A stretch of 32,532 nucleotides of DNA, taken from Nocardioides sp. Root240. Lineage in GTDB: Bacteria; Actinomycetota; Actinomycetes; Propionibacteriales; Nocardioidaceae. The DNA is taken from the NCBI RefSeq assembly GCF_001428825.1, contig NZ_LMIT01000001.1, positions 395,907 through 428,438 on the forward strand. Direction: 5' to 3'. Below are positions 7,290 to 16,906 of the stretch, piece by piece. Under the pieces are notes generated by a model that was not told the origin of the DNA, made no database searches, and saw only the letters and a program-made list of their open reading frames with translations. Numbering within the stretch: position 1 is the first letter of the stretch; every line of letters begins with the position of its first letter. The position numbers and the translations under genes were made by a program.

Positions 7290-7360
7290 TCGGGAAGGAG
7301 GACGGGACACGGACCGGTCGCCGGGGCCACACTGGGGACCTCCCGAATGAGGTGACGCCC

Positions 7361-8257
7361 ATGCCCGCACGGCACGTGACCGACGGCGGTCTGGAGACCG
7401 ACCTGATCTTCCTGCGCGGGATCGACCTCCCCGCGTTCGCGTCCTTCCCGCTGCTCGACAGTGAGGACGGGAGGGCGGTGCTGCGCGACTACTACCTCGC
7501 GTACGCCGACATCGCGGCCCGGGCCGGCGCTCCCCTGCTGCTGGAGACGCCCACCTGGCGGGCCAACGCGGACCACGCCGCCGCCCTCGGGTACGACGCC
7601 GCGGCCCTCGACCGCGTCAACCGGCAAGCCGTCGAGGTCCTCGCCGGGATCGCCGCCGAGCGGGCGGACGACCTCGTGGGCTGGGAGGTCGGCGGCATGC
7701 TCGGTCCTCGCGGCGACGGCTACGCGAGCGCGGGGCCGGTCGACCCGGACGCCGCGGCGGAGTACCACCACCCGCAGCTGGCCTCCTTCGCCGCCGCCGG
7801 GGTCTCCCGGGCGACCGTGCTGACCCTGACCGAGGTCGGCGAGGCGATCGGCGTCAGCCGGGCGGCCGCCGACGTGGGCCTGCGGGCCGGGATCGGGTTC
7901 ACGGTCGAGACCGACGGGCGCCTGCCCGACGGGACGTCGCTCGCGGACGCGGTGCGCGCGGTCGACGAGGCCGCGCCGCCGGCGTACTTCCTGATCAACT
8001 GCGCGCACCCGAGCCACGTCCTTCAGGACTTCGGGGACGGCGCCTGGCGCGAACGGATCGGCGGGCTGCGGGTGAACGCGTCCACGATGAGCCACGCCGA
8101 GCTGGACGAGTCCGAGACCCTCGACGACGGCGACCCGGCGCAGCTCGCGGCCGACCAGGCACCGATCGTCGACGCGCTGCCGAACCTGGAGGTGCTGGGC
8201 GGTTGCTGCGGCACCGATGCGCGGCACGTGGCCGCGATGTGGGGCCTCAGCAGTTGA
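7361..8257 (+). CDS. Homocysteine S-methyltransferase family protein
   Basis: A 298-residue (beta/alpha)8 protein of the homocysteine S-methyltransferase (BHMT/MmuM-like) family, which moves a methyl group from a donor such as S-methylmethionine or betaine to homocysteine. The opening TDGGLETDLIF is the family signature. The zinc-binding cysteines are visible in LINCAHPSH and in the C-terminal GGCCGTDARH. The donor cannot be predicted. GAGG at 7347-7350 lies 10 nt before the ATG at 7361, which is preferred over a GTG three codons earlier that directly abuts the same site. It is convergent with ispG, whose stop is 3 bp away, and divergent from the GNAT gene. Confidence 0.87.
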   Translation: MPARHVTDGGLETDLIFLRGIDLPAFASFPLLDSEDGRAVLRDYYLAYADIAARAGAPLLLETPTWRANADHAAALGYDAAALDRVNRQAVEVLAGIAAERADDLVGWEVGGMLGPRGDGYASAGPVDPDAAAEYHHPQLASFAAAGVSRATVLTLTEVGEAIGVSRAAADVGLRAGIGFTVETDGRLPDGTSLADAVRAVDEAAPPAYFLINCAHPSHVLQDFGDGAWRERIGGLRVNASTMSHAELDESETLDDGDPAQLAADQAPIVDALPNLEVLGGCCGTDARHVAAMWGLSS

Positions 8258-8260
8258 GGC

Positions 8261-9412
8261 TCAGCTGACGGAGACGGAGGGCTCCGCGCCCTCGACCGGC
8301 TCCATCGACTCGGCGAGCTTCAACGCCTCCTCGATCAGCGTCTCCACGATCTCGGCCTCGGGGACGGTCTTGATCACCTCGCCCTTGACGAAGATCTGGC
8401 CCTTGCCGTTGCCGGACGCGACACCGAGGTCGGCCTCGCGCGCCTCGCCGGGACCGTTGACGACGCAGCCCATGACCGCGACGCGGAGCGGGACCTCGAG
8501 TCCGTCGAGACCCGCGGTGACCCGCTCGGCGAGCGTGTAGACGTCGACCTGGGCGCGGCCGCAGGACGGGCAGGAGACGATCTCGAGCTTGCGCGGGCGG
8601 AGGTTGAGCGACTGCAGGATCTGGATGCCGACCTTGACCTCCTCGACCGGCGGGGCCGAGAGCGAGACGCGGATGGTGTCGCCGATGCCCTTCGAGAGCA
8701 GGGCGCCGAAGGCGGTGGCCGACTTGATGGTGCCCTGGAACGCCGGGCCGGCCTCGGTCACGCCGAGGTGCAGCGGCCAGTCACCCTGCTCGGCGAGCAG
8801 CTCGTAGGCGCGGACCATCACGACCGGGTCGTTGTGCTTGACCGAGATCTTGAAGTCGCGGAAGCCGTGCTCCTCGAACAGGCTGGCCTCCCACACGGCC
8901 GACTCGACGAGCGCCTCGGGCGTCGCCTTGCCGTACTTCTCGAGCAGCCGCTTGTCGAGCGACCCGGCGTTGACGCCGATCCGGATCGACGTGCCGTGGT
9001 CCTGGGCCGCCCGGGCGATCTCCTTGACCTGGTCGTCGAACTTCTTGATGTTGCCCGGGTTGACCCGGACGGCGGCGCAGCCGGCCTCGATCGCCGCGAA
9101 GACGTACTTCGGCTGGAAGTGGATGTCGGCGATCACCGGGATCTGGCTGTGCTGCGCGATCTCGGGCAGCGCGTCGGCGTCGTCCTGGCTCGGGCAGGCC
9201 ACCCGGACGATGTCGCAGCCGGCGGCGGTCAGCTCGGCGATCTGCTGGAGCGTGGTGTTGACGTCGGAGGTCAGCGTCGTGGTCATCGACTGCACCGAGA
9301 TCGGGTGGTCGCTGCCGACGCCGACCTTGCCGACCTGGATCTGGCGGGTCGTGCGACGGGGAGCGAGCACCGGCGGTGGGGCGGCCGGCATGCCCAGGCT
9401 GATCGACGTCAT
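8261..9412 (-). CDS. ispG: 4-hydroxy-3-methylbut-2-enyl diphosphate synthase
   Basis: A 383-residue IspG (GcpE), the iron-sulfur enzyme that turns methylerythritol cyclodiphosphate into HMBPP, the penultimate step of the MEP isoprenoid pathway. The family N-terminus is present ([28 protein letters not shown]), and the 4Fe-4S ligands are visible in the C-terminal part as CPSCGR and [10 protein letters not shown]. Length fits the short bacterial form. It is the last gene of the dxr-rseP-ispG set, 31 bp after rseP. TAGGCT lies 7 nt before the ATG, so it may also have its own leaderless promoter in that gap. Confidence 0.97.
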   Translation of the reverse strand: MTSISLGMPAAPPPVLAPRRTTRQIQVGKVGVGSDHPISVQSMTTTLTSDVNTTLQQIAELTAAGCDIVRVACPSQDDADALPEIAQHSQIPVIADIHFQPKYVFAAIEAGCAAVRVNPGNIKKFDDQVKEIARAAQDHGTSIRIGVNAGSLDKRLLEKYGKATPEALVESAVWEASLFEEHGFRDFKISVKHNDPVVMVRAYELLAEQGDWPLHLGVTEAGPAFQGTIKSATAFGALLSKGIGDTIRVSLSAPPVEEVKVGIQILQSLNLRPRKLEIVSCPSCGRAQVDVYTLAERVTAGLDGLEVPLRVAVMGCVVNGPGEAREADLGVASGNGKGQIFVKGEVIKTVPEAEIVETLIEEALKLAESMEPVEGAEPSVSVS

Positions 9413-9419
9413 GACGTCC

Positions 9420-9425
9420 AGCCTA
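9420..9425 (-). promoter_or_regulatory. -10 box of ispG (leaderless)
   Basis: TAGGCT with a 7-nt spacer to the ATG at 9412, in the 31-bp gap between rseP and ispG. It suggests a secondary promoter inside the operon. Confidence 0.5.
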
Positions 9426-9443
9426 CTTTCCGGGCGGGTGGGA

Positions 9444-10796
9444 TCAGGATTCGAGGTGCACGGGTACGACGAGGTCGCCGACGATGAGCACGACGCCCAT
9501 CACCAGCAGGGCCCCGGCGACGACGTAGGCCACCGGGAGCAGCTTCGCCGCGTCGACGTAGCCGGGGTCGGGACGGCGGCGCAGCCGGGCCAGCCCGCGA
9601 CGCAGTGCCTCCCACAGCGCACTCGCGATGTGCCCGCCGTCGAGCGGCAGCAGCGGCACGAAGTTGAACATGCCGATGAAGAAGTTGAAGCCCGCGACCA
9701 GCATCAGGAGGGAGACGAACTTGTCGCTCACGCTGATCTCGTCGTGCGAGGCGACCTCGCCCGCGAGCCGGCCGCCGCCGACGAGGCTGACCGGACCCAT
9801 CGGGTCGCGCTCCTTGACCCCGACGATGGCCTGTGCGACGCCCCAGACCTTGGCCGGCAGCGTGGTGAGCGACTTGGCGACGTCGACGGTCATCTGGCCC
9901 ATCTGCTCGATGGTGTAGCCGACGCCCCCGGTGGTCGGGTGCTGGCGCGGGCTGACGCCGAGGAAGCCGACCTCCTTCTTCTCGTCGTTGCCGATGTCGC
10001 GCAGGTCGACAACCGTGGCCGTCTCGATGGTCCGCTCGCGGCCTCCGCGCTCGACGACGATGCTCGCGCGCCGGTTGCCGTTGGCGCGGACCAGCTTCTG
10101 GACCTGGTCCCAGTCGGTGACGGCGGTGCCGTTGAAGGAGACGATCCGGTCGCCCGCCTTGATCCCGGCGGAGTACGCCGGGGTCGGCTTCTCGGCGACC
10201 TCCTCGCGGGTGCAGACCCGGCCGTTCTCCTCGGGGGGCAGGATGCAGCCCTGCACCTCCTGGATCGTGGTCTCGACCGTCGCGTCGCCCGCGTTGCCGT
10301 AGGTCGCGAAGACCCCGGCGAAGATCAGGAAGGCGATCGCGATGTTGACCGACGGGCCGCCGGCCATCACGACGACCTTCTTCCACCACGGCAGCTTGTA
10401 GAAGAGCCGATCGGTGTCCTCGGGCTTGACGTGCTCCCACTCCGCGGCGCGCGCGTCCGAGATCAGCTGCGTGAACATGCCGGTGTTGGACTTGCGGACC
10501 TTCACGACCTGGTTCCCGTCGGCGTCGACCTCGACGGTGTCGGCCACCTCGGTCGCGGCCGGGGGCAGCATCCCGACGATCTTGACGTAGCCGCCGAGCG
10601 GGACGGCCTTGATGCCGTACTCGGTCTCGCCGATCTGCTTGCTCCACACCGTCGGCCCGAAGCCGATGAAGTACTGCGTCACCTTCCCGCCGAACTTCTT
10701 CGCCGGGATCATGTGGCCGAGCTCGTGCAGGCCGATCGACGCGAGGATCGCGACGGCAAAGATCACGACGCCGAGGAGGTACAGCAGAGCGGTCAT
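9444..10796 (-). CDS. rseP: Site-2 intramembrane metalloprotease (M50, RseP-like)
   Basis: A 450-residue multi-pass zinc metalloprotease that cuts transmembrane substrates such as anti-sigma factors. The catalytic HELGH is at residues 24-28 within the first membrane helix, and the third zinc ligand region [14 protein letters not shown] lies near the C-terminus. A PDZ domain is in the middle (the stretch [20 protein letters not shown]), and hydrophobic helices occur at both ends. The start ATG overlaps the dxr stop (ATGA), so it is translationally coupled to dxr. The dxr-rseP-ispG order is conserved across actinobacteria; mycobacterial Rip1 is the family member there. The specific substrates in this organism are unknown. 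Confidence 0.95.
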   Translation of the reverse strand: MTALLYLLGVVIFAVAILASIGLHELGHMIPAKKFGGKVTQYFIGFGPTVWSKQIGETEYGIKAVPLGGYVKIVGMLPPAATEVADTVEVDADGNQVVKVRKSNTGMFTQLISDARAAEWEHVKPEDTDRLFYKLPWWKKVVVMAGGPSVNIAIAFLIFAGVFATYGNAGDATVETTIQEVQGCILPPEENGRVCTREEVAEKPTPAYSAGIKAGDRIVSFNGTAVTDWDQVQKLVRANGNRRASIVVERGGRERTIETATVVDLRDIGNDEKKEVGFLGVSPRQHPTTGGVGYTIEQMGQMTVDVAKSLTTLPAKVWGVAQAIVGVKERDPMGPVSLVGGGRLAGEVASHDEISVSDKFVSLLMLVAGFNFFIGMFNFVPLLPLDGGHIASALWEALRRGLARLRRRPDPGYVDAAKLLPVAYVVAGALLVMGVVLIVGDLVVPVHLES

Positions 10797-11911
10797 GGGG
10801 TGCGGGTCGTGCTTCCTCGGTCGGCGATGGTGCGGGCGGCAGCCTCACGGGCCCACGCGTCAGCGGCGAGGACGTCGTCGAGCGAGATCTGCTGGTTCGA
10901 GGGTACGTCGTGGGCGGCTAGTACGTCCCCGACTACGTCGACGATCCCGGTGAACGCCAGGCCACCGGTGCGGAAGGCGTCGACGGCGACCTCGTTGGCG
11001 GCGTTGTAGACCGCGGGGGCGGTGGCGCCACGCTCCCCCGCCGCCCGGGCCAGGGCGACCGCGGGGAAGGCCTCGTCGTCCAGTGGGAGGAACTGCCAGG
11101 TCTCCGGCTGCGTCCAGTCCACCGCCGGCGCCGCGTCGGGGACCCGGTCCGGCCAGTCCAGACCGAGCGCGATCGGGATCAGCATCGTCGGCGGGCTGGC
11201 CTGCAGCAGCGTCGAACCGTCGACGAACTCGACCATGGAGTGCACCACGCTGGTCGGGTGCACCACGACCTCGATGCGGTCGTAGGGGATGCCGAAGAGC
11301 AGGTGCGCCTCGATCACCTCCAGGCCCTTGTTGACCAGGGTCGCCGAGTTGATCGTGATCACCGGGCCCATGTCCCACGTGGGGTGGTTGCCCGCCTGCT
11401 CCGGGGTGACGTCGGCCAGCTCCGCGCGGGTGCGGCCACGGAAGGGGCCGCCGCTGGCGGTGAGGACGAGGCGTCGTACCTCCGCCGGGGAGCCGCCGCG
11501 CAGGCACTGCGCCAGGGCGCTGTGCTCGGAGTCGACCGGCACGATCTGCCCGGGCGCGGCCCGCTCCAGGACCAGCGGGCCGCCCATGACGAGCGACTCC
11601 TTGTTGGCCAGCGCGAGCGTGTTGCCCGCGTCGAGGGCCGCGAGGGTCGGCCGGAGACCGACCGCACCGGTGATGCCGTTGAGGACGACGTCGCAGTCCT
11701 GCCCCGCCGCGTCGGTGCTGGCGTCCTCACCCAGGCCGTGGAAACGGGGCGCGAACTCCGCCACCTGCTGCTCGAAGAGGTCCGGGTTGCCGCCCCCGGC
11801 GGTGAGCCCCACCACCCGGAACCGGTCGGGGTTGGCGCGGACCAGGTCGAGCGCCTGCGTGCCGATCGAACCCGTGGATCCGAGGATGATGACGTCCTTC
11901 ACAGTGCGCAT
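10793..11911 (-). CDS. dxr: 1-deoxy-D-xylulose 5-phosphate reductoisomerase
   Basis: A 372-residue NADPH- and metal-dependent enzyme that makes 2-C-methyl-D-erythritol 4-phosphate, the committed step of the MEP pathway. The N-terminal NADPH fold shows [16 protein letters not shown], and the middle contains [21 protein letters not shown] and [10 protein letters not shown], all Dxr signatures. [31 protein letters not shown] is the metal/substrate-binding segment. The annotated ATG at 11911 directly abuts GAGAGG, so the GTG at 11902 (giving [14 protein letters not shown], 9 nt after that site) may be the true start. It heads the dxr-rseP-ispG operon and overlaps rseP by 4 bp. Confidence 0.97.
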   Translation of the reverse strand: MRTVKDVIILGSTGSIGTQALDLVRANPDRFRVVGLTAGGGNPDLFEQQVAEFAPRFHGLGEDASTDAAGQDCDVVLNGITGAVGLRPTLAALDAGNTLALANKESLVMGGPLVLERAAPGQIVPVDSEHSALAQCLRGGSPAEVRRLVLTASGGPFRGRTRAELADVTPEQAGNHPTWDMGPVITINSATLVNKGLEVIEAHLLFGIPYDRIEVVVHPTSVVHSMVEFVDGSTLLQASPPTMLIPIALGLDWPDRVPDAAPAVDWTQPETWQFLPLDDEAFPAVALARAAGERGATAPAVYNAANEVAVDAFRTGGLAFTGIVDVVGDVLAAHDVPSNQQISLDDVLAADAWAREAAARTIADRGSTTRTP

Positions 11912-11950
11912 CCTCTCAACACCACGGGACCACGTCGCGTCGAGGCACGG

Positions 11951-11966
11951 GACGTGACGTGACGTG
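11951..11966. repeat. Three tandem GACGT units upstream of dxr
   Basis: GACGTGACGTGACGTG lies about 40 bp before dxr. A 5-bp period gives half-helical spacing. It could be a regulator site or simple sequence; nothing favours either. Confidence 0.4.
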
Positions 11967-11974
11967 CATCATCC

Positions 11975-12034
11975 CGGGAGGTCGAGGAGCGCCGTGAGCG
12001 AGGCACGAGCTCGCGACGCGCGTCTCGAGACACG
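11975..12034. repeat. Degenerate REP-like inverted repeat (second type)
   Basis: GGAGGTCGAGGAGCGCC at the left and GCGCGTCTCGAGACA at the right are imperfect inverted repeats around a GAGCGAGG/CGAGCTCGCG core. It resembles another dispersed GTCTCGAGAC...GGTCGAGG repeat type that I recall from Nocardioides. It lies between the divergent dxr and deacetylase genes. Confidence 0.45.
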
Positions 12035-12066
12035 GCGAAATCCCACGCGAGGGCCCGTCGACACCC

Positions 12067-12072
12067 CATCCT
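12067..12072 (+). promoter_or_regulatory. -10 box of the deacetylase gene (leaderless)
   Basis: CATCCT with a 6-nt spacer to the GTG at 12079. No Shine-Dalgarno sequence is visible. Confidence 0.4.
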
Positions 12073-12078
12073 TGCTGC

Positions 12079-13239
12079 GTGTCGCTCCCCCTCGCCCGGT
12101 TGGAGGCCACGGGGCGGAGACTCGGGACCGCCTGTGCCGCTGCCGTCCTGCTCGTGCTCGCCCTCGTCCTCGGTGTCGGCGGCACGCCTCCGGGCGCGTC
12201 CGACGACTCCGACGCGCCGGCTGCCGTCCTCGCCTCCTCGCCGCGGGACCGGGCCGAGGTGTCGGCACGACGCTGCACCGGCAGGGTCGCGCTGACCTTC
12301 GACGACGGGCCCGCGGTGGGCACGACGTTGCGCCTGGTCCGGATCCTGCGGCGCGAGAAGGTCACGGCGACCTTCTTCGTCGTCGGCCAGCACGTGCGCG
12401 CACACCCCGAGCTGGTCCGCGCGATCGAGCGCAGCGGGCTGCTGATCGGCAACCACAGCTGGGCGCACGAGCAGCTCACCGCGCGCTCCGACCGCGAGAT
12501 CCGCGACAGCATCCGGGGCACCGACCGGGTCCTGCGCCGGGCCGGTGTGCACCCCACCCACCTTCTCCGCCCGCCGTACGGCGCCATGAACGACCGCGTC
12601 CGTGCCGACATCGTCCGCCTCGGCTACCGCCCGGTGCTGTGGACCATCGACTCGCGCGACTGGGCGAACGGCACCGCACCCCAGATCGCCGGCCGGATCC
12701 TCCGCGCGTTGCACCCCGGCAACAACATCGTGCTGCAGCACGACGGCGTGACCCGCTCGCCGATCTCGGTCGACGCGGTCACCCGGGTCATCCGCACCGC
12801 GCGGCGGCGCGGCTACTGCTTCACCGGGCTCGACGAGCGCGGCCTGCCGGGCTTCCCGTCGCCGCTGGCCTCGGTGTCGGTCCGGCAGGGCGCCGAGGGC
12901 GGATTCGCGGTCGCCACCGTCCGGCTCGACCGGATGGCCGGGCGTCGTACCGCGGTGACGCTCTCGGTCCGCTCGGGCAGCGCGACGGTCGGCACCGACC
13001 TGGCTGACGTCCGCACCCGTGTGGTGATCCCGGCCGGACGGCTCACGGCCAGCGTGCGGATCCCGATCCTCGCCGACGGGCTCGCCGAGCCGGTCGAGCG
13101 GGCGGCCGTCGACATCAGCGCCCCCAGCGGCGTGCGGATCGGCCGCGGCACGGCGTCGTTGGTGATCGGTGCGGTGATGGCTGCCCGGACGGGGCGCTGG
13201 TCGCCGGTGCGTCCGCTGCCGTCACCGGCCGGCCGCTGA
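12079..13239 (+). CDS. Secreted/anchored polysaccharide deacetylase (NodB, CE4) with C-terminal Calx-beta-like domain
   Basis: A 386-residue protein. An N-terminal hydrophobic helix (about 18-35) is a signal or anchor. The NodB domain has all CE4 motifs: TFDDGP (73-78), the metal-binding His pair in NHSWAH (126 and 130), RPPYG (164-168), WTIDSRDW, and the closing NNIVLQHDG with His221. It should deacetylate a cell-surface N-acetylated glycan, probably peptidoglycan or chitin-like. Residues about 275-365 (VTLSVRSGSATVGTDLADVRTRVVIPAG and RIPILADGLAEPVERAAVDISAP) match the Calx-beta motif pattern, an immunoglobulin-like calcium-binding fold, although one usual acidic/aromatic position is changed. 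The GTG at 12079 follows a CATCCT box by 6 nt. The stop lies 4 bp from the convergent meaB stop. Confidence 0.88.
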   Translation: MSLPLARLEATGRRLGTACAAAVLLVLALVLGVGGTPPGASDDSDAPAAVLASSPRDRAEVSARRCTGRVALTFDDGPAVGTTLRLVRILRREKVTATFFVVGQHVRAHPELVRAIERSGLLIGNHSWAHEQLTARSDREIRDSIRGTDRVLRRAGVHPTHLLRPPYGAMNDRVRADIVRLGYRPVLWTIDSRDWANGTAPQIAGRILRALHPGNNIVLQHDGVTRSPISVDAVTRVIRTARRRGYCFTGLDERGLPGFPSPLASVSVRQGAEGGFAVATVRLDRMAGRRTAVTLSVRSGSATVGTDLADVRTRVVIPAGRLTASVRIPILADGLAEPVERAAVDISAPSGVRIGRGTASLVIGAVMAARTGRWSPVRPLPSPAGR

Positions 13240-13243
13240 GCTC

Positions 13244-14233
13244 CTACGGCGTGCCGGTCAGCTCGTCGGCCGCCGCATAGGCGTCGGTCTCGCCGGCCAC
13301 GACGGCCGCGGCCAGGGTGTCGAGGCGGTCGCCCTCCCCGACGGCGCCCCAGCGCCGGCGCAGCGCGGTGAGGGCGAGGGTCTCGATCTCGTTGCGCGCC
13401 CGTCGTACGCGGCGGCGGTGGAGCTCGCCGCTCTCGCGCAGCCACGTGCCGTGCTCCTCGAGGGCGTCGACGACGTCGGCGACGCCCTCGCCCTTCGAGG
13501 CGACGGTCTTGAGAACCGGCGGGCGCCAGGATCCCTCGCGGCGCTCGGCGAGGCCGAGCATCGACCGCAGGTCGCGTCGTACCTTGTCGGCGCCCTCGCG
13601 GTCGGACTTGTTGACGACGTAGAGGTCGCCGATCTCGAGGATGCCGGCCTTCGCCGCCTGGATCCCGTCGCCCATGCCGGGCGCGAGCAGGACCATCGTC
13701 GAGTCGGCCTGGCCGGCGACCTCGACCTCGCTCTGGCCGACGCCGACGGTCTCGACGAGCACGTAGTCGAAGCCGGCCGCGTCGAGCACCCGCAGTGCCT
13801 GCGGGGTGGTCCAGGCCAGGCCGCCGAGGTGACCGCGGGCGGCCATCGAGCGGATGAAGACACCGGGGTCGAGGACGTGGTCGCCCATCCGGATCCGGTC
13901 GCCCAGCAGAGCCCCGCCGGAGAACGGCGAGGAGGGGTCGACCGCGAGGACGGCGACCCGGTGGCCGCGCCGGCGCAGCTCGCCGATGAGGGCGTTGGTC
14001 GACGTCGACTTGCCCACGCCGGGCGACCCGGTGATGCCGACGATGCGCGCGCGGCCGGTGTGGGGAGCGAGCGCCCGCATCAGCTCCGGCAGCAGCGGCG
14101 ACTCGTCCTCGACCTGCGAGACCAGCCGGCCCACCGACCGCGGGTCGCCCTCGCGCGCCTTCTCGACCAAGGCAGGAACGGCCGCCGCGGTGATCCCGCG
14201 ACGGCCGCCCTGGATGCTGCTTGCGTCAGGCAA
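13244..14233 (-). CDS. meaB: Methylmalonyl-CoA mutase-associated GTPase MeaB
   Basis: A 329-residue G3E P-loop GTPase (MeaB/ArgK family) that guards and reloads the B12 cofactor of methylmalonyl-CoA or related acyl-CoA mutases. The P-loop GSPGVGKST is at 69-77. The family-specific DPSSPFSGGALLGDRIRM follows, with SMAARGHLGGLAW, the VETVGVGQSEVEV switch region and the NKSD guanine-specificity motif. The start appears to be TTG at 14233, 18 nt after the thiolase stop; no better in-frame start is seen. It is cotranscribed with the upstream acetyl-CoA acetyltransferase. The mutase itself is not in the window. Confidence 0.95.
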   Translation of the reverse strand: MPDASSIQGGRRGITAAAVPALVEKAREGDPRSVGRLVSQVEDESPLLPELMRALAPHTGRARIVGITGSPGVGKSTSTNALIGELRRRGHRVAVLAVDPSSPFSGGALLGDRIRMGDHVLDPGVFIRSMAARGHLGGLAWTTPQALRVLDAAGFDYVLVETVGVGQSEVEVAGQADSTMVLLAPGMGDGIQAAKAGILEIGDLYVVNKSDREGADKVRRDLRSMLGLAERREGSWRPPVLKTVASKGEGVADVVDALEEHGTWLRESGELHRRRVRRARNEIETLALTALRRRWGAVGEGDRLDTLAAAVVAGETDAYAAADELTGTP

Positions 14234-14251
14234 CGCTGTCCGCTCAGTCGA

Positions 14252-15451
14252 TCAGCTGGCCGGTACCCGGAGGACCAGCGCGTCGCCCTGGCCGCCACCG
14301 CCGCAGAGGGCAGCGGCACCGAGGCCGCCGCCGCGGCGCTTGAGCTCGAGGGCGAGGTGCAGCGTGATCCGCGCACCGGAGGCACCCAGCGGGTGGCCGA
14401 TGGCGATGGCTCCACCGTTGACGTTGACCTTGTCCTCGTCGATGCCGAGGGCGCGGGCCGACTCGATGCCGACAGCGGCGAACGCCTCGTTGAACTCGAC
14501 CAGGTCGAGGTCGGCGGCGGTCAGGCCGGCCTTGTCCAGCGCCTTCTTGGTGGCGTTGGCGGGCTGCAGCTGGAGGGTGGAGTCCGGACCGGCGACCTGG
14601 CCGTGGCTCACGATCTCGGCGAGGATCGGCAGGCCGAGCTCCTCCGCCTTCTTCTTCGAGGTGACGACGACAGCGGCCGCACCGTCGGAGATCTGCGAGG
14701 ACGAGGCGGCGGTGATGGTGCCGTCCTTGGAGAACGCCGGGCGCAGGGCCGCGAGCGACTCGGCGGTGGTGTCGCCACGGACACCCTCGTCCTTGCTGAC
14801 GACGACCGGGTCGCCCTTGCGCTGCGGGATCGACACCGGGACGATCTCGTCGTCGAAGACACCGTTCTTCTGGGCGGCGGCGGCGAGCTGGTGCGAGCGG
14901 GCCGCGACGGCGTCCTGCTCCTCACGGGTCAGCGGCGTCTCGCGGCAGGCGTTGGTCGACTCGGTCAGGTTGCCCATGCCCTGCTGGGTGGCCTGGTCGA
15001 AGAGCGCGTCGTAGGCGAGCGAGTCGACGAGGGTCGTGTCGCCGTACTTGAAGCCCTCACGGGACTTCGGCAGCAGGTGCGGCGCCTGGGTCATCGACTC
15101 GGTGCCACCGGCGACCACGATCTCGGCCTCGCCGGCGCGGATCATCTGGTCGGCCTGCGCGATGGCGTTGATGCCCGACAGGCACACCTTGTTGATGGTG
15201 ATCGAGGGGACGTTGGCCGGGAGGCCCGCGGCCAGACCGGCGGTCCGGGCGGGGTTCTGGCCGGCACCGGCCTGGAGGACCTGGCCCACGATGAGGTAGT
15301 CGACCTGGTCGCCGGAGACACCGGCCTTCTCCAGCGCGCCCTTGATGGCGACGCCCGCGAGGTCGGCAGCCGAAAGGGTCTTGAGGGCGCCGAGGTGGCG
15401 ACCGATCGGCGTACGAGCGCCGGCGACGATGACGCTGGGGTTGTCGGACAT
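14252..15451 (-). CDS. Acetyl-CoA C-acetyltransferase (thiolase)
   Basis: A 399-residue thiolase that condenses two acetyl-CoA to acetoacetyl-CoA or runs in reverse in beta-oxidation. The nucleophilic Cys90 is in [12 protein letters not shown], the catalytic His is in [17 protein letters not shown], and the second Cys is in [12 protein letters not shown]. Length is typical of biosynthetic thiolases. GGAGG lies 4 nt before the ATG. A -10 candidate TAGAGT (15488-15493) overlaps a palindrome at 15492-15503 also found before ccr and the hydroxyacyl-CoA dehydrogenase gene. It is divergent from the epimerase gene and upstream of meaB. This thiolase-epimerase-meaB group is conserved in Streptomyces next to the scy/filP genes. 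Confidence 0.96.
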   Translation of the reverse strand: MSDNPSVIVAGARTPIGRHLGALKTLSAADLAGVAIKGALEKAGVSGDQVDYLIVGQVLQAGAGQNPARTAGLAAGLPANVPSITINKVCLSGINAIAQADQMIRAGEAEIVVAGGTESMTQAPHLLPKSREGFKYGDTTLVDSLAYDALFDQATQQGMGNLTESTNACRETPLTREEQDAVAARSHQLAAAAQKNGVFDDEIVPVSIPQRKGDPVVVSKDEGVRGDTTAESLAALRPAFSKDGTITAASSSQISDGAAAVVVTSKKKAEELGLPILAEIVSHGQVAGPDSTLQLQPANATKKALDKAGLTAADLDLVEFNEAFAAVGIESARALGIDEDKVNVNGGAIAIGHPLGASGARITLHLALELKRRGGGLGAAALCGGGGQGDALVLRVPAS

Positions 15452-15487
15452 GTTTCCTCCGTGCAGACGTGTGGTCGGAACATTTGG

Positions 15488-15493
15488 ACTCTA
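15488..15493 (-). promoter_or_regulatory. Candidate -10 box of the thiolase gene
   Basis: TAGAGT on the minus strand overlaps the adjacent palindrome by 2 bp. Transcription would start near 15481, giving a leader of about 30 nt with the GGAGG site. Confidence 0.45.
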
Positions 15494-15503
15494 CTCGCGG
15501 GTA
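15492..15503. promoter_or_regulatory. Shared acyl-CoA gene operator motif, thiolase/epimerase site
   Basis: TACTCGCGGGTA matches the ccr site (TTACTCGTGGGTAA) at 11 of 12 core positions. It lies between the divergent thiolase and epimerase genes, over the thiolase promoter. Confidence 0.6.
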
Positions 15504-15580
15504 TCCGGAGCGGGCGAGGGGTCCATCGTGCGGTCGGTGAGGCACTCGTCACACCCCTCGAACGGAGGCGCAACGGCACA

Positions 15581-16042
15581 ATGGCGCGCATGAGCATCAC
15601 TGACGGCGTACCCACGCACCTGTTCACCGCCATCGACCACGTCGGCATCGCGGTGCCCGACCTGGACGAGGCGATCGCGTTCTACCGCGACAACTTCGGC
15701 ATGCACGTGGCGCACGAGGAGACCAACGAGGAGCAGGGCGTCCGGGAGGCGATGGTCGCGGTCGGCGACACCGACTCGAAGATCCAGCTGCTCGCCCCGC
15801 TCAACGCGGACTCGACCATCGCGAAGTTCATCGACCGCAGCGGCCCGGGCCTCCAGCAGCTCGCCTACCGGGTGACCGACCTCGACCAGGTCTCCGCCAT
15901 CCTGCGCGAGCGCGGCCTGCGCCTGCTCTACCCCGAGGCCCGCCGCGGTACGGCGAACAGCCGGATCAACTTCGTCCACCCGAAGGACGCCGGCGGCGTC
16001 CTCGTCGAGCTCGTCGAGCCGGCCGCCGACGGCGGTCACTGA
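15581..16042 (+). CDS. mce: Methylmalonyl-CoA/ethylmalonyl-CoA epimerase
   Basis: A 153-residue vicinal-oxygen-chelate (glyoxalase-like) enzyme that interconverts the 2R and 2S forms of methylmalonyl-CoA before the B12 mutase. Metal ligands are visible as His in IDHVGIAVPDLDEAIAFYRDNFG, Gln in GPGLQQLAYRV and Glu near the end (VLVELVEP). The family segment RRGTANSRINFVHPKDAGGVLVEL is clear. GGAGG at 15564-15568 lies 12 nt before the ATG at 15581, preferred over the second ATG at 15590. It is divergent from the thiolase gene and convergent with pxpC. Confidence 0.95.
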   Translation: MARMSITDGVPTHLFTAIDHVGIAVPDLDEAIAFYRDNFGMHVAHEETNEEQGVREAMVAVGDTDSKIQLLAPLNADSTIAKFIDRSGPGLQQLAYRVTDLDQVSAILRERGLRLLYPEARRGTANSRINFVHPKDAGGVLVELVEPAADGGH

Positions 16043-16054
16043 TCCCCTGACCGG

Positions 16055-16906
16055 TCAGGCCCAGCGGAACCCGAGCTCGTCGCCGGGACGCAGCTGGGCC
16101 AGCCGGTCGGTGTCGGCGTCGACCACCACCGCGACCACGGGATAGCCGCCCGTCACGGGGTGGTCGGGGCCGAACACCACCGGCCGCCCATCCGGGGGCA
16201 CCTGGACGGCGCCGCGCAGCGCGCCCTCGCTGGGCAGCTCGCCGCGGTGCGGCGTCGCCGTGAGCGGGTCCCCGTCGAGACGGAGGCCGACCCGGTCGCT
16301 CGCGGCCCCCACCCGCCACACCTGCCCGACCAGCCGGTCGACGTCGCGGACCCAGCCGTCGCGCGGGCCGCGCACCACGCGCACGACCGCCCGTCCGTCG
16401 TACGACGCCGGGGGGACGGCGTCGACCAGCACCTCCGTCGCCGCGTCCCTGCCGACCGGCAGCCGCGCGCCCGGCGCCAGCGCGGTCGGTCCGAGCCGCG
16501 CGAGGGTGTCGTGGGAGCGCGAGCCCAGCACGCCGGGGACGTCGAGGCCGCCGCGGACGGCGAGGTAGGACCGCAGCCCGCTCGCCGGCGTGCCGAGCCG
16601 CAGCCGCTGGCCGGGCCGCAGGGTCAGCACCGCGCCCGGCGGCTCGGGCCGGCCGTCGACCTCGAGCGGCGTCGGGGCCCCGGTCACGCAGACCGTGATG
16701 TGCTCCCCGGCCTCGACCTCGAGCCCGCCCAGCACGACCTCGACCACCGCGGCGCCGGGAGCGTTGCCGACGAGCCGGTTGCCGAGCGCGTACGCCGCCC
16801 GGTCGGCCGCGCCACTGACGCCGACCCCGATCGCGGCGTACCCCGGCCGCCCGGCGTCCTGCACCAGGCACGGCCCGCCGTCGACGGCGGTGACGATCAC
16901 GCTCAT
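16055..16906 (-). CDS. pxpC: 5-oxoprolinase subunit C (KipA/AHS2 family)
   Basis: A 283-residue subunit of the bacterial ATP-dependent 5-oxoprolinase PxpABC, which opens pyroglutamate (5-oxoproline) to glutamate. The family opening [40 protein letters not shown] and the closing [33 protein letters not shown] are diagnostic of the biotin-dependent carboxyltransferase-like/AHS2 domain. Its ATG overlaps the pxpB stop by 4 bp, so it is the coupled last gene of pxpABC. Its stop lies in a 12-bp palindrome (16047-16058) shared with the convergent epimerase 3' flank. Confidence 0.94.
   Translation of the reverse strand: MSVIVTAVDGGPCLVQDAGRPGYAAIGVGVSGAADRAAYALGNRLVGNAPGAAVVEVVLGGLEVEAGEHITVCVTGAPTPLEVDGRPEPPGAVLTLRPGQRLRLGTPASGLRSYLAVRGGLDVPGVLGSRSHDTLARLGPTALAPGARLPVGRDAATEVLVDAVPPASYDGRAVVRVVRGPRDGWVRDVDRLVGQVWRVGAASDRVGLRLDGDPLTATPHRGELPSEGALRGAVQVPPDGRPVVFGPDHPVTGGYPVVAVVVDADTDRLAQLRPGDELGFRWA

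Noticed and set aside
16047..16058. Perfect 12-bp palindrome CTGACCGGTCAG at the pxpC stop as an operator or terminator
   Set aside because: It has no loop for a terminator, lies at two gene 3' ends and overlaps a stop codon, so chance is likely.
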